24,582 bases of DNA from an uncultured Clostridia bacterium (GCA_937888765.1 CALASU010000035.1:1-24582), one strand, 5' to 3'; shown: positions 15,057 through 23,060, counted from the first letter of the stretch. Numbers and translations: made by a program. The notes: generated by a model from the letters alone, not told the origin.

Positions 15057-15941
15057 TTACTTTTCTTTTTCGGGCAGTTCACTGATAAAGGTAGAGCCAA
15101 GTACCAGTACTGCACCGATTACGCCATGCAGTCCCATTGCTTCCTTCAGGAACAATGCAGACAGCAGGATTGCCACAATCGGGTCAACATAACTGAAAAT
15201 CGCAATCGTATGTGCATTCAGATCCTTCATGGAACCGAAATACAGTACATACGCAACCCCTGTATGTACGATACCGACAAACAGCAGCATACCAACAGAA
15301 AAAGGTGTCAGAAGTGCCATCAGTTCGCCCAGAGGCTCTGTCAGCAGGATATAGGGAAGCAGTACCACTGCCGCTGTTCCCAGCTGCATGATGGTTTTAT
15401 CATATGCGGAAATTTCTGTGATCTTTTTGTTCATCAGGATTACGGTTGCGTAGAATACCGCAGCCCCCAGACCATACAGAACGCCTTTTGCTTCAGACAG
15501 CGCAGGAATCCCTGTTTCCAGTACACCCGAAACGAATACCATACCCAGCAGGGCAAAAGCAACACAGATCATCTGTTTCATGCTCAGTCTTTCCTTTAAC
15601 AGAACGGGCGATACCATAATGACAAAGATTGGTGCCAGATAGTAACACAATGTCGCTGTAGCAACCGTGGTATAACGATAGGCCTCAAACAGCAGTATCC
15701 AGTTGACCCCCAGAGCGATACCCGAGAAAATCAGCATTTTCAGATTTTTCTGAATGGCTTCTTTGGAAATGCTGCTTTTTCTGAGCATCAGAAACAGGAA
15801 TACAAAAATAGAACCGACAAACCCGCGTACCAGTGCCAGTACACTGGAGGGCAGCGGGACATATCGTACAAAAATACCGATCGTACCAAAAATAAACATG
15901 GACGCAATCAGCTGCAGTTTCGCTCGATTGGCTGTTCCCAT
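15057..15941 (-). CDS. EamA/DMT-family transporter
   Basis: A 294-aa protein with about ten hydrophobic helices arranged as two tandem EamA units (about residues 8-140 and 150-290), the layout of the drug/metabolite transporter superfamily. Typical segments are FGTIGIFVRY near the start, ALVRGFVGSIF, and in the second half GVAYVLYFGSMKDLNAH with VDPIVAILLSALFLKE. Substrates in this family range from amino acids and nucleosides to toxic compounds and cannot be read from the sequence. The ATG at 15941 is chosen: GGAGG lies 8 bases upstream, whereas the in-frame TTG at 15947 is too close to it. It lies 13 bases after the S4 gene. Its presence inside the dnaN-recF cluster is unusual. Confidence 0.92.
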   Translation of the reverse strand: MGTANRAKLQLIASMFIFGTIGIFVRYVPLPSSVLALVRGFVGSIFVFLFLMLRKSSISKEAIQKNLKMLIFSGIALGVNWILLFEAYRYTTVATATLCYYLAPIFVIMVSPVLLKERLSMKQMICVAFALLGMVFVSGVLETGIPALSEAKGVLYGLGAAVFYATVILMNKKITEISAYDKTIMQLGTAAVVLLPYILLTEPLGELMALLTPFSVGMLLFVGIVHTGVAYVLYFGSMKDLNAHTIAIFSYVDPIVAILLSALFLKEAMGLHGVIGAVLVLGSTFISELPEKEK

Positions 15942-15954
15942 GCGCAACGCCTCC

Positions 15955-16173
15955 TTATGCTTCTGCTTCTACAGTCACTGTGCCAACGCCTTTTACTTCC
16001 ACAACATCCCCGTGACGGATTTTTTTGCCGCGTTCGGATGCCTGTTCGCCGTTGACAAAAACCATACCTTCTGCCAGATAGTATTTCACATCAGAGCCCT
16101 GATCCACCAGCCCTGCCAGCTTCAGTACCTGCTGTAATTTGATAAATTCTGTCTGAATCATAACTTTTTCCAT
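15955..16173 (-). CDS. S4-domain RNA-binding protein, YaaA/RlbA type
   Basis: A 72-aa protein that is essentially one S4 domain: FIKLQQVLKLAGLVDQGSD, then KYYLAEGMVFVNGEQ, then RGKKIRHGDVVEV. This small S4 gene conventionally lies between dnaN and recF in Firmicutes (YaaA of Bacillus subtilis) and is thought to bind structured RNA; ribosome-assembly roles have been proposed. The ATG at 16173 follows a clear AAGGAG site. A longer frame to 16215 runs into repeat copy 3 and is rejected. It is separated from dnaN by a 359-base gap that is mostly the repeat. Confidence 0.92.
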   Translation of the reverse strand: MEKVMIQTEFIKLQQVLKLAGLVDQGSDVKYYLAEGMVFVNGEQASERGKKIRHGDVVEVKGVGTVTVEAEA

Positions 16174-16196
16174 ATCTATTCTCCTTTCTGAAAACC

Positions 16197-16466
16197 GTGG
16201 GACGCTGTCCCACACCCTGCAAAAATCTTGAGGGCTTTGCCCTCAAACTCCCGGCAGGGAAATAATTTCCCTGCACCCTTATTTGCAGAAACTTCGTTTC
16301 TGCCGAAAAATTTCAGTTTGTCCGCCGAAGGCAAATAAAAGTTTTTGCCTCGCTTTTTTCAAAAAGCGAGTGGGGTCCGGGGCAAAGCCCCGTATTCTGC
16401 CCCAAGCGGGTTTTTGAAGGGGGTCACAGGGGGAAACTTTTCCCAAGTAAAGAAAGTTTCCCCCTG
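16197..16466 (+). repeat. Mosaic palindromic repeat, copy 3 (near full length, dnaN-S4 spacer)
   Basis: Modules in order: GTGGGAC-GCT-GTCCCAC (16197-16213), AGGGC/GCCCT, a CAGGGAAA/TTTCCCTG foldback, GCAGAAAC-TTC-GTTTCTGC (about 16284-16302), a conserved TCCGCCGAAGGCAAATAAAA linker, CTCGC-rich hairpin (16349-16370), GGGGCAAAGCCCC, and a final 13-bp hairpin (arms 16427-16439 and 16454-16466). It fills the gap between dnaN and the S4 gene. The other 66 bases (16467-16532) are AT-rich without a clear feature. Confidence 0.85.
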
Positions 16467-16532
16467 AAAACTTCGGTTTCCTTAACAATTATAATTATGC
16501 ATCAATTATACAATTTAACCCATTCTCTTGTC

Positions 16533-17636
16533 TTACATCCTCAGAGGCAGGATCAGATATTTGAAAGAATCGCCTTCTACAGGCAGGATCGTACAAGGAC
16601 TCAGGGAAGCCATGAAATGAATCTTCACGGAATCTTCTTCAATGGAGCGCAGTGCCTCGATCAGATATCTGGGGTTGAAAGCGATGGAAAGATCTTCGCC
16701 CTCCATTTCCGCTGCCACATTTTCATGGGATGTGCCCATATCACTTTTTGCTGTAATATCCAGACCCTGTGGATGAATCATGATTCTGACAGGAGTCTTT
16801 CTGTTATCTCTGGAAACCAGTGAAGCACGTTCCAGTGCCTGAATCAGTTCGTTTTTATCCACAATTACCTTTGTTTTGTAATCATCAGAAAAGCTTTGTG
16901 CATAACGGATGAATTCGCCTTCGATCAGACGGGATACCATAACAGCTGTCCCCAGATCAAACAGGATATGTTTGTCTGTCAGATATATGGACAGTGTCGC
17001 ATCGTCTTCCGCAGACAGGATTTTATTCAGTTCTGCCAGTGTCTTTCCGGGAACGACAACTTCTGTTTCTTCGCTGTTATGCAGCAGAGGATTTTTACGG
17101 AAAGAAATTCTGTATCCGTCTACGGATACCAGATTTACCGCCCCCTGCTTCAGTTCAAACAATTCCCCTGTCAGTACGGGTTTGCTGCCATCCTGTGCAA
17201 TGGAGAAAATTGTCTGGCGAATCATATCTCTGAGCTTGCTCTGGTCCATGGAATAGGATTTATCCTGTTCCACTTCAGGCAGAGGAGGGAAATCTTCTCC
17301 ACTCTGGCCCATAATTTTAAATTCAGATGTACCGCTGAGGATGGACACGGCATAGCTTTCATCTGTTTCGATGGTAACAAATTCGCCGTTTACTCTGCGA
17401 ACAATGTCATTAAAAATACGTGCTTCAATCGCAACTTCCCCGAATTCGGAAATTTCCGCTTCGATTGGTGCAGTACGGATACCGATTTCCAGATCGCTGG
17501 CTGTCATAATGAATCCTTTTTCGTTGGTTGTCAACAGGATACATTCCAGAATTGGCAGTGTTGTGCGGTTGGATACGGCTTTATTCACAATATTGATATA
17601 CTGTAACAGTAAATCTTTGTTGCAGGTCAGCTTCAT
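16533..17636 (-). CDS. dnaN: DNA polymerase III beta subunit (sliding clamp)
   Basis: The 367-aa length is normal for the clamp, a ring-shaped dimer that tethers the replicative polymerase to DNA and recruits repair and regulatory proteins. The N-terminus MKLTCNKDLLLQYINIVNK is typical, TTLPILECILL and the segment FKIMGQSGEDFPPLP mark the first two clamp domains, and the C-terminus ILPVEGDSFKYLILPLRM is the usual clamp ending. The ATG at 17636 is chosen with AAAAGGAG upstream; an in-frame GTG at 17660 would add eight non-conserved residues. It lies downstream of dnaA, separated by 522 bases that hold DnaA boxes and repeat copy 4, a much longer spacer than usual. Confidence 0.98.
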   Translation of the reverse strand: MKLTCNKDLLLQYINIVNKAVSNRTTLPILECILLTTNEKGFIMTASDLEIGIRTAPIEAEISEFGEVAIEARIFNDIVRRVNGEFVTIETDESYAVSILSGTSEFKIMGQSGEDFPPLPEVEQDKSYSMDQSKLRDMIRQTIFSIAQDGSKPVLTGELFELKQGAVNLVSVDGYRISFRKNPLLHNSEETEVVVPGKTLAELNKILSAEDDATLSIYLTDKHILFDLGTAVMVSRLIEGEFIRYAQSFSDDYKTKVIVDKNELIQALERASLVSRDNRKTPVRIMIHPQGLDITAKSDMGTSHENVAAEMEGEDLSIAFNPRYLIEALRSIEEDSVKIHFMASLSPCTILPVEGDSFKYLILPLRM

Positions 17637-17774
17637 GTTGTGTACAACTCCTTTTTTCACAAGTAAAGTAAATATAAATAAGATTTAATCAGTCGTAGTC
17701 GTAGTAGGGGCTGTGGGTTTGTGGAAAACCCGTATATTGCCCGAAATTACGGCAAAAATAACTTTGGAAAACCT

Positions 17775-17850
17775 TGTGGATAAATCAATTTTTTTCACAG
17801 CGTTATCCACTTTGTCCACATTGGACGGAAAAATCTAAAACTTGTCCACA
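17775..17850. other. DnaA-box cluster in the dnaA-dnaN spacer (origin sub-region)
   Basis: Four DnaA-box-like 9-mers lie within 76 bases: TGTGGATAA (17775-17783, consensus, reverse), TTATCCACT (17803-17811), TTGTCCACA (17812-17820, directly abutting) and TTGTCCACA (17842-17850). Weaker TGTGGAAAA copies flank them (for example 17879-17887). In Bacillus subtilis the equivalent spacer cluster works with the boxes upstream of dnaA to open the origin. Which side melts here cannot be judged by eye. Confidence 0.8.
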
Positions 17851-17893
17851 AAATTTCCAGAGCAATTCCACATAGGACTGTGGAAAAAAGACC

Positions 17894-18156
17894 TTGGGAC
17901 TCTGTCCCAAACCCTGCGGGGGACGTTGTCCCCTCGACCCCTACAAGGGGAATGATTCCCCTTGACCTCCGTTTGGCAAAAACTATCGTTTTTGCCGAAA
18001 AAATTAGATTTATCCGCCGAAGGCAAATAAAAGTTTTTGTCTCGCTTTTTTCAAAAAGCGAGTGGGGGTCGGGGCAAAGCCCCGCATACTTCCCCAAGTG
18101 GGTTTTTGAGGGGGTCATAGGGGGAACTTTTCCCAAGAAAAGAAAGTTCCCCCTAT
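17894..18156 (+). repeat. Mosaic palindromic repeat, copy 4 (inside the origin, after dnaA)
   Basis: It has the same module order as copy 3: TTGGGAC-TCT-GTCCCAA (17894-17910), GGGGAC/GTCCCC, AAGGGGAA/TTCCCCTT, GCAAAAAC-TATC-GTTTTTGC (about 17972-17991), the TCCGCCGAAGGCAAATAAAA linker, CTCGC hairpin (18041-18062), GGGGCAAAGCCCC, and the final 13-bp hairpin (arms 18117-18129 and 18144-18156). It ends 2 bases from the dnaA stop codon, so the last hairpin may serve as the dnaA mRNA 3' end. Open frames across it are not convincing genes. Confidence 0.85.
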
Positions 18157-18158
18157 AT

Positions 18159-19505
18159 TTAGGCTTCTTTAATCTCTTTTTCTAATTGCAGAATCGTCTT
18201 TTGCAGATCTGCGTCAGTTTCCAGCTGTTTTTCAATCTTGGAAATGGCATGAATTACCGTTGTGTGGTCACGTCCGCCAAAGCTGTCGCCAATCTTTGGC
18301 AGGGAAATATCCAGTAGCTTTCTGCAAAGATACATGGAAACCTGTCTGGGGAAAGCAATTGCTTTCGGTTTTTTGCTGCCCTGAATATCTTCTACACGGA
18401 TATTGTAATGCTCTGCCACAATCTGCTGAATCAGATCGGGTGTCAGAGGTGTAGAAGTATGTTCACTGAAAATATCTTTCAGTGAATTTTCAGCCAGAGA
18501 AATAGAGATATCCTGATTTGTCAGTGTTGCAAAGGCAACAATACGGGTCAGTGCCCCTTCCAGTTCACGGATATTGGATGCAATATTTTTTGCAATGTAT
18601 GCCATAACATCATCGGGAACAGTCAGTGTGTCACGTTCCGCTTTTTTGCGCAGAATCGCAATTCTTGTTTCATAATCGGGCGGCTGTACATCTGCAATCA
18701 GACCCCATTCGAAACGGCTGCGCAGACGATCCTCCAGTGTTTTGATTTCCTTTGGAGGACGGTCGGAAGAAATGATAATCTGTTTATTGGATTCGTACAG
18801 TGCATTAAAGGTATGGAAAAATTCTTCCTGGGTCCCTTCTTTTTTGGAAATGAACTGAATATCGTCAATCAGCAATACATCAATGTTGCGATATTTATTA
18901 CGGAATTCTTCATTATTGTTGTTTTTGATGGAGTTAATCAGTTCATTGGTAAAGGTTTCGCTGGTAACATACAGAACCTTTGCACTGGGGTCCTTGTCCA
19001 GAATGAAATGTCCTACGGAATGCATCAGATGTGTTTTCCCAAGTCCGGAATTTCCGTATAAAAACAGGGGATTATATGCCTGTGCAGGGGATTCTGCAAC
19101 GGCAAGAGAAGCAGCGTGTGCCATACGGTTGCTGCTGCCGACTACGAAAGAATCAAAAACATATTTCGGATTCAGATTCCGTGCCATTTCACTGGATGCC
19201 TTTTTTTCTGCTGCCAGATTATATGTCTGCAGCTTCTGAAGACCTCCGGCTTTCTGCTCTTTTTCTGTTAAAAAAATGATTTCATATTCTGTTTTGGTAA
19301 CAAATTTAATTGCATTTCGGATAACAGGCAGATGCCTTTTTTCCAGTACGTCTTTGGAAAGTGCATTTTCTACCTGTAAAATGAATTTATTGCCCTCAAT
19401 CCCGCAGGGGAGAATGGGTTTGATCCATGTTTCGAAGCTGACATCAAAAATCTCCTCTTTGATGATGTTCATGGCTTCTTCCCAGATCTGTTTGCTTTTT
19501 TCCAT
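18159..19505 (-). CDS. dnaA: Chromosomal replication initiator protein DnaA
   Basis: The 448-aa length is normal. DnaA binds 9-bp boxes at the origin, opens it as an ATP-bound filament and helps load the helicase. Domain I is at the N-terminus ([11 protein letters not shown]). The AAA+ domain has Walker [10 protein letters not shown] (about 151-159), Walker [12 protein letters not shown] (about 209-219) and the arginine-finger region [11 protein letters not shown]. Domain IV has the DNA-binding signature [13 protein letters not shown] near the C-terminus. Domain II is short. An AAGGAGG site precedes the ATG. Its upstream region holds several DnaA boxes, one (19542-19550) only 37 bases before the start codon, so DnaA probably represses its own gene. 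No promoter was assigned with confidence. Confidence 0.99.
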   Translation of the reverse strand: MEKSKQIWEEAMNIIKEEIFDVSFETWIKPILPCGIEGNKFILQVENALSKDVLEKRHLPVIRNAIKFVTKTEYEIIFLTEKEQKAGGLQKLQTYNLAAEKKASSEMARNLNPKYVFDSFVVGSSNRMAHAASLAVAESPAQAYNPLFLYGNSGLGKTHLMHSVGHFILDKDPSAKVLYVTSETFTNELINSIKNNNNEEFRNKYRNIDVLLIDDIQFISKKEGTQEEFFHTFNALYESNKQIIISSDRPPKEIKTLEDRLRSRFEWGLIADVQPPDYETRIAILRKKAERDTLTVPDDVMAYIAKNIASNIRELEGALTRIVAFATLTNQDISISLAENSLKDIFSEHTSTPLTPDLIQQIVAEHYNIRVEDIQGSKKPKAIAFPRQVSMYLCRKLLDISLPKIGDSFGGRDHTTVIHAISKIEKQLETDADLQKTILQLEKEIKEA

Positions 19506-19541
19506 TCAAATGCCTCCTTATTAGTATTGAATACAGTTTAC

Positions 19542-19840
19542 TTATCCACACAGAAAGGAAACTTTTCTGTGCAAAACCGCAAAAAAAGGATGCTTTTTTT
19601 GTAGTTATAAACAGTGCTTGAGAAATATCGGTTCACAAATTCCACATTGTGCGTCAGCCGTGGAAAATACAGACTTGTGGACAACTGCTGTCAGTATCTG
19701 TAAACAACAGTATCCGCAGGAAAATATAAGTTATCCACAAGGTTGTCAACAGGTTGTGGATAACTGAAAATTACGCTCTGCGGAAAATGTGGAATTTTGA
19801 AAAAGGGACTACTTTCTAAGTATATCAAAAGTTATCCACA
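19542..19840. other. Replication origin: DnaA-box cluster upstream of dnaA
   Basis: Four perfect 9-mers are seen: TTATCCACA at 19542-19550, 19731-19739 and 19832-19840, and its reverse TGTGGATAA at 19755-19763. One-mismatch TGTGGACAA is at 19676-19684, and weaker TGTGGAA-type copies are around 19660 and 19788. The two boxes at 19731 and 19755 are 24 bases apart in inverted orientation. Gene directions switch here from leftward to rightward, as expected at an origin. The cluster would also regulate dnaA. Confidence 0.92.
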
Positions 19841-19851
19841 GGTTCAATAAA

Positions 19852-19930
19852 AAAGTCACGCAAAAAAAACTCTATCAACAAAAAATAGTGATAAAATTGC
19901 AAAATTGTATACAATATATAAAAAAAACCG
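19852..19930. other. AT-rich stretch next to the DnaA boxes, candidate unwinding element
   Basis: Almost entirely A and T with long A runs, beginning 12 bases after the last perfect DnaA box. It contains the perfect 12-bp palindrome ATTGTATACAAT (19904-19915). It is a candidate unwinding element, but the dnaA-dnaN spacer is the site used in Bacillus subtilis, so this is unproven. Confidence 0.45.
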
Positions 19931-19937
19931 TCGCAAA

Positions 19938-20020
19938 AAGTCCGAATAATCCTTTTTTATTCGGACTTATCCAGAAATTTTCTGTGGAAATGTGGAAAAA
20001 CCCGCATGGCGTGCGGGTTT
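19938..20020 (-). terminator. Two tandem leftward terminators guarding the origin
   Basis: Leftward, a 9-bp stem AAACCCGCA/TGCGGGTTT (arms 19998-20006 and 20012-20020) runs into UUUUU (19996-20000). Then a perfect 12-bp stem (arms 19938-19949 and 19957-19968) is followed by UUU and, a few bases on, another U-run. No leftward gene lies immediately upstream. They would stop antisense transcripts from the rpmH side entering the origin. Confidence 0.6.
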
Positions 20021-20037
20021 GGGGCAAAAAATTTTTC

Positions 20038-20066
20038 TTGACGAGCCTTGCTTTTTTTAATATAAT
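20038..20066 (+). promoter_or_regulatory. Promoter of rpmH-rnpA
   Basis: TTGACG (20038-20043), 17-bp spacer and consensus TATAAT (20061-20066). Transcription should start near 20073, giving a leader of about 54 nt. It is the strongest rightward promoter near the origin. Confidence 0.85.
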
Positions 20067-20126
20067 AGAGGCAGTGCTCATAAAAAGGGTGAGCAGAACC
20101 CGGAAATTAAAGGAGGTGCAAGAACC

Positions 20127-20264
20127 ATGAGTAAAATGACATTCCAGCCTAAGAAAAGACAGAGAAGCAGAGAACACGGCTTCAGAAAAAGAATGAGAAC
20201 AGCAAACGGCAGAAAAGTGCTTGCTGCTAGAAGAAGAAAAGGCAGAAAAGTATTATCCGCATAA
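20127..20264 (+). CDS. rpmH: 50S ribosomal protein L34
   Basis: A 45-aa, very basic protein reading [19 protein letters not shown], then [20 protein letters not shown], ending RKVLSA. This is the complete L34 pattern with one extra N-terminal residue compared with the usual 44. L34 is a late-assembling small protein of the large ribosomal subunit. An AAAGGAGGTG site lies 8 bases before the ATG. As in most bacteria it is the first gene of the cluster next to the origin and precedes rnpA. A hairpin with a short U-run (20286-20306) lies between the two genes and may lower rnpA expression relative to rpmH. Confidence 0.99.
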   Translation: MSKMTFQPKKRQRSREHGFRKRMRTANGRKVLAARRRKGRKVLSA

Positions 20265-20285
20265 TATTTTCATATGACAAAAAAT

Positions 20286-20306
20286 AAGGCCGCAGTTTGT
20301 GGCCTT
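20286..20306 (+). terminator. Partial terminator or attenuator between rpmH and rnpA
   Basis: An 8-bp stem AAGGCCGC/GTGGCCTT (one G-U pair, loop AGTTT) is followed by UUGUUC after a UUUU run. The U-tract is short and interrupted, so it is likely leaky and tunes L34 against RNase P protein. Confidence 0.65.
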
Positions 20307-20358
20307 TTGTTCGTCATGGAGAAAAAAAGCGGGCCGCAAAGGAGGTTGGCTTAAAATT

Positions 20359-20781
20359 ATGAAATATACAGAATCTTTAAAAAAGAACTTTCAGTTTCGC
20401 CATGTGTATCACAGGGGCAGATCCATTGCCAACCGTCATCTGGTATTATATATGGTAAAAAACGGCACACATGATGCAAATAAGCTAGGGATATCCGTCA
20501 GCAAAAAGGTGGGCAAAAGCGTTGTCCGCTCTCATGTGACAAGGCTTATCAGAGAAAGCTACCGCAGCATGGAAGAAGAACTCAAACTGGGCTATGATCT
20601 GGTAGTCATTGCCCGTGTCAGCTGTGCAGATGCTTCTTACCATGAGGTCTGTCGTTCCTTGCGGCATCTTTTCAAAAAACAACAGCTTCTGCTGAGTGCG
20701 TCTGAAAGAAAGGACCGTCAGGTTAAATTAGAAGCAAAAGAAAAAGAAACAACTACAGGAAATGAGATGAATGAAAAATGA
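20359..20781 (+). CDS. rnpA: Ribonuclease P protein component
   Basis: A 140-aa basic protein that assists the RNase P RNA in removing tRNA 5' leaders. The N-terminus [20 protein letters not shown] and the segment [16 protein letters not shown] are typical. The usual RNR-type motif (RNRxKR) reads RSHVTR (residues 57-62), keeping only the outer arginines, before the conserved LIRESYR. A Lys/Glu-rich C-terminal tail of about 28 residues makes it longer than the usual 110-120. The ATG at 20359 is chosen by homology; the AAAGGAGG site lies 13 bases upstream, rather far, which may lower translation. Frame extension to 20299 would overlap the attenuator. It overlaps yidD by four bases (ATGA). Confidence 0.96.
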   Translation: MKYTESLKKNFQFRHVYHRGRSIANRHLVLYMVKNGTHDANKLGISVSKKVGKSVVRSHVTRLIRESYRSMEEELKLGYDLVVIARVSCADASYHEVCRSLRHLFKKQQLLLSASERKDRQVKLEAKEKETTTGNEMNEK

Positions 20782-21044
20782 TCAGAAATTGTGTTCCATT
20801 TTTGAAGAATTTGTATCATCAGAGTATGGAACTGCTTAAAAAAATTTTTCTGCTGTTGATTCGTTTTTATCAGGTAGGGATTTCTCCGTTAATTGGGCCG
20901 CGTTGTCGCTTTCAGCCGACCTGCTCCCAATATGCAATCATCGCCATTAACCGTTACGGCGTGGTCAGGGGCACATACCTCGCTGTCAGAAGGCTTTTGA
21001 AATGCCATCCTTTCCATAAGGGCGGCTATGATCCCGTACCTTGA
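20778..21044 (+). CDS. yidD: YidD membrane protein insertion efficiency factor
   Basis: An 88-aa protein of the YidD family, which aids insertion of inner membrane proteins next to YidC. Conserved features are the amphipathic N-terminal segment [19 protein letters not shown], the cysteine motif [12 protein letters not shown], and [11 protein letters not shown] near the end. The start at 20778 overlaps the rnpA stop (ATGA) and would be translationally coupled. An internal ATG at 20826 (MELLKKIF) would give 72 aa, closer to usual YidD length, but has no better ribosome binding site. The C-terminus is complete. Position between rnpA and yidC is the standard gene order. Confidence 0.95.
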   Translation: MIRNCVPFLKNLYHQSMELLKKIFLLLIRFYQVGISPLIGPRCRFQPTCSQYAIIAINRYGVVRGTYLAVRRLLKCHPFHKGGYDPVP

Positions 21045-21104
21045 TTTTTACCTGTCCTTCGGGGCAAATATCTCTCATTGTTGGTTTTTAAGGAGGAAAA
21101 AATA

Positions 21105-22154
21105 GTGTTAGATTCCTATTTTGTGGGTGGCTTTGCACTGGATGCACTGCCTTCCGTGACACAGCCCGGTAAAATTATCGGCCCTGTTGCCAACCTGATG
21201 GGGGAACTGTACAATATGCTGTTTGAACTGCTGCACAGCTCTTCCAGCGTAGGTTCTCTTGGTCTGGCAATTATTGTTTTTACATTGATCGTGAAAGTAG
21301 TTCTGTTCCCTCTGATGATCAAGCAGCAGAAATCCTCTATCAAAATGCAGATGCTGCAGCCTGAACTGATGAAGATCAGAAAGAAATATGAAGGAATGAC
21401 AGATCAGGTATCTCAGCAGCGTATGGCTCTGGAGATGCAGGAATTCCAGAAAAAGAACGGTATCAGCATGATGGGCGGCTGTCTGCCTATGCTGATTCAG
21501 CTTCCCATTCTGTATGCCCTGTTCTATCTGTTCCAGAGTGCATATGTATATGTAGACGTGATCGGTCAGAACTATACAGATATTGCAAATATCATCGTAA
21601 ATATTCCCGCAAATCTGCGTATGGAAGTATTTATGCCCTACGCACAGGAGCTGGTAGATTCCTACCAGAGAGTAGAACTGTTGAAAGACGGTCTGGATAT
21701 GGGCAATGTCAATGAAGTGGTTATGCTCGTAAGCCAGCTGAAGGCTGACGACTGGACAACTATCATGGCAGGTCTTGGCTCTGCAGGCGATGCACTGACA
21801 CCCCTGCTGGCTACAAAAGCAGACATTGAAACATTCCTGACAATCCCTCTGGTTGCAAAAGCAGGTCTGGGCTTCCCCGGCATCATTATTCCAATCGCTG
21901 CAGGTCTGACAACATATCTGCAGTCCAAGATCATGATGATGATGAACCCTCAGCAGAATGACCCCAACAACCCTGCTGCGGCTATGACAAAATCCATGCT
22001 GTATACAATGCCTATCATGATGGGCTTCTTCTCCATCTCCATGCCTGCAGGTCTGGGTCTGTACTGGACAATCAGTAACATTTTCGGTATTATCCAGCAG
22101 GTTGTATTGCAGAAACATTATAAAAAGAAATTTATGGCGGAGGTAGAACAGTAA
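21105..22154 (+). CDS. yidC: Membrane protein insertase YidC (Oxa1/SpoIIIJ family)
   Basis: A 349-aa insertase that places membrane proteins with or without Sec. A GTG start at 21105 is chosen because AAGGAGG lies 8 bases upstream; an ATG at 21078 precedes that site. There is no lipoprotein signal peptide, unlike Bacillus SpoIIIJ. A first core helix is near residues 55-78 (LGLAIIVFTLIVKVVLFPL, with Lys where Arg commonly lines the hydrophilic groove). A cytoplasmic helical hairpin rich in Gln/Lys/Met follows (80-120), then QLPILYALFYLF, an outer loop of about 90 residues, and late helices containing PIMMGFFSISMPAGLGLYW. The tail is basic. It overlaps jag by one base (TAATG), so the two are coupled. 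Confidence 0.97.
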   Translation: MLDSYFVGGFALDALPSVTQPGKIIGPVANLMGELYNMLFELLHSSSSVGSLGLAIIVFTLIVKVVLFPLMIKQQKSSIKMQMLQPELMKIRKKYEGMTDQVSQQRMALEMQEFQKKNGISMMGGCLPMLIQLPILYALFYLFQSAYVYVDVIGQNYTDIANIIVNIPANLRMEVFMPYAQELVDSYQRVELLKDGLDMGNVNEVVMLVSQLKADDWTTIMAGLGSAGDALTPLLATKADIETFLTIPLVAKAGLGFPGIIIPIAAGLTTYLQSKIMMMMNPQQNDPNNPAAAMTKSMLYTMPIMMGFFSISMPAGLGLYWTISNIFGIIQQVVLQKHYKKKFMAEVEQ

Positions 22155-22771
22155 TGGAAGAAATCAGAAAGAGTGCAAAAACCGTTGAGGATGCAATCGC
22201 AGCGGCTCTGAAAGAGCTGGGCGCATCCCGCGAAGAAGTAGATATTACAGTAATCGAAGAAGGCTCCAAGGGCTTTCTGGGGATGTTCGGTGGTAAGGAT
22301 GCCGTTGTACTGGTAAAGAAAAACTTTAACCCCGAAAAAGAAGCAGAAGGCTTCTTAAGAGAAGTATTCCTGTCCATGGGTCTGATCGTAAAGATTAAGA
22401 CAGAACTGAAGGACAAACATCTGCTGGTAGAACTGACAGGCGATGACATGGGGATTCTGATCGGTAAAAGAGGGCAGACACTGGATGCGCTGCAGTATCT
22501 GGTAAATCTGGTAGTAAACAAAAAAAGCCCTTACTACATCAGCGTAATGCTGGATACAGAAAACTACCGTCAGAGAAGAAAAGAAACTCTGGAAAGTCTG
22601 GCGTTTAATCTGGCGAAAAAAGTAAAACACACAAAGAGAAATGTCGTACTGGAGCCCATGAATCCTTACGAAAGAAGAATCATCCATTCTGCACTGCAGA
22701 ATGACAGATTCGTTACAACATTCAGCGAAGGCGAAGAACCTTACAGAAATGTTGTTATTACTCTGAAATAA
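22154..22771 (+). CDS. jag: Jag/KhpB RNA-binding protein
   Basis: A 205-aa protein with the three Jag parts. A Jag-N domain (about 1-52) has KTVEDAIAAALKELG and GSKGFLGMFG. A type II KH domain (about 75-140) has the GxxG loop in ILIGKRGQTLDALQYLVN. An R3H domain (about 145-205) has PYERRIIHSALQ. The family (KhpB/EloR) binds RNA and, in streptococci, helps control cell elongation and division together with KhpA. It is coupled to yidC by a one-base overlap and has GGCGGAGG within the yidC end as its site. Terminator at 22781-22812. Confidence 0.96.
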   Translation: MEEIRKSAKTVEDAIAAALKELGASREEVDITVIEEGSKGFLGMFGGKDAVVLVKKNFNPEKEAEGFLREVFLSMGLIVKIKTELKDKHLLVELTGDDMGILIGKRGQTLDALQYLVNLVVNKKSPYYISVMLDTENYRQRRKETLESLAFNLAKKVKHTKRNVVLEPMNPYERRIIHSALQNDRFVTTFSEGEEPYRNVVITLK

Positions 22772-22780
22772 GAATTTTTG

Positions 22781-22812
22781 AAACCCGTTGTACGTTGCTG
22801 CATCGGGTTTTT
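22781..22812 (+). terminator. Terminator of the rpmH-jag operon
   Basis: A 7-bp stem AAACCCG/CGGGTTT (arms 22781-22787 and 22804-22810) with a 16-nt loop is followed by a U-rich tract. It begins 10 bases after the jag stop codon. Confidence 0.75.
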
Positions 22813-22822
22813 CTTTTAGTAT

Positions 22823-23060
22823 CTTGGGGGCGTTGCCCCCCAAACCCCCACGGGGGACGCTGTCCCCTCGACCCCTGCAAGGGGAATGATTCCCCTTGAC
22901 CCCCATTTGCATCCGCATATATGCGGATGCGATATTAACGAAACTGAAACTTTTAATTTGCCTTCGGCGGATCAGTCGAATTTCTTCGGCAAAAGCGAAT
23001 GCTTTTGCAAATAGGGTCGAGGGGGTTACCCCCTCGCAGGGTGTGGGACAGCGTCCCACG
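22823..23060. repeat. Mosaic palindromic repeat, copy 5 (composite, two opposing halves)
   Basis: The left half, in the same orientation as the other copies, has G-rich foldbacks and AAGGGGAA/TTCCCCTT, then the perfect 22-bp palindrome GCATCCGCATA/TATGCGGATGC (22909-22930). The right half is inverted: read on the minus strand it gives GTGGGAC-GCT-GTCCCAC, AGGGGGT/ACCCCCT, GCAAAAGC-ATTC-GCTTTTGC and the TCCGCCGAAGGCAAAT linker. It fills the jag-mnmE gap and ends 21 bases before the mnmE start. Confidence 0.85.

Noticed and set aside
17795..18185. Frames of about 100 codons on both strands across repeat copy 4
   Set aside because: They are translations of the palindromic repeat, appear on both strands, and recur wherever the repeat occurs; no ribosome binding site or domain.
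19542..19840. Repeated short sequence near dnaA considered as a CRISPR or transposon end
   Set aside because: The 9-mers are DnaA boxes in both orientations with irregular spacing beside dnaA, as expected for an origin.
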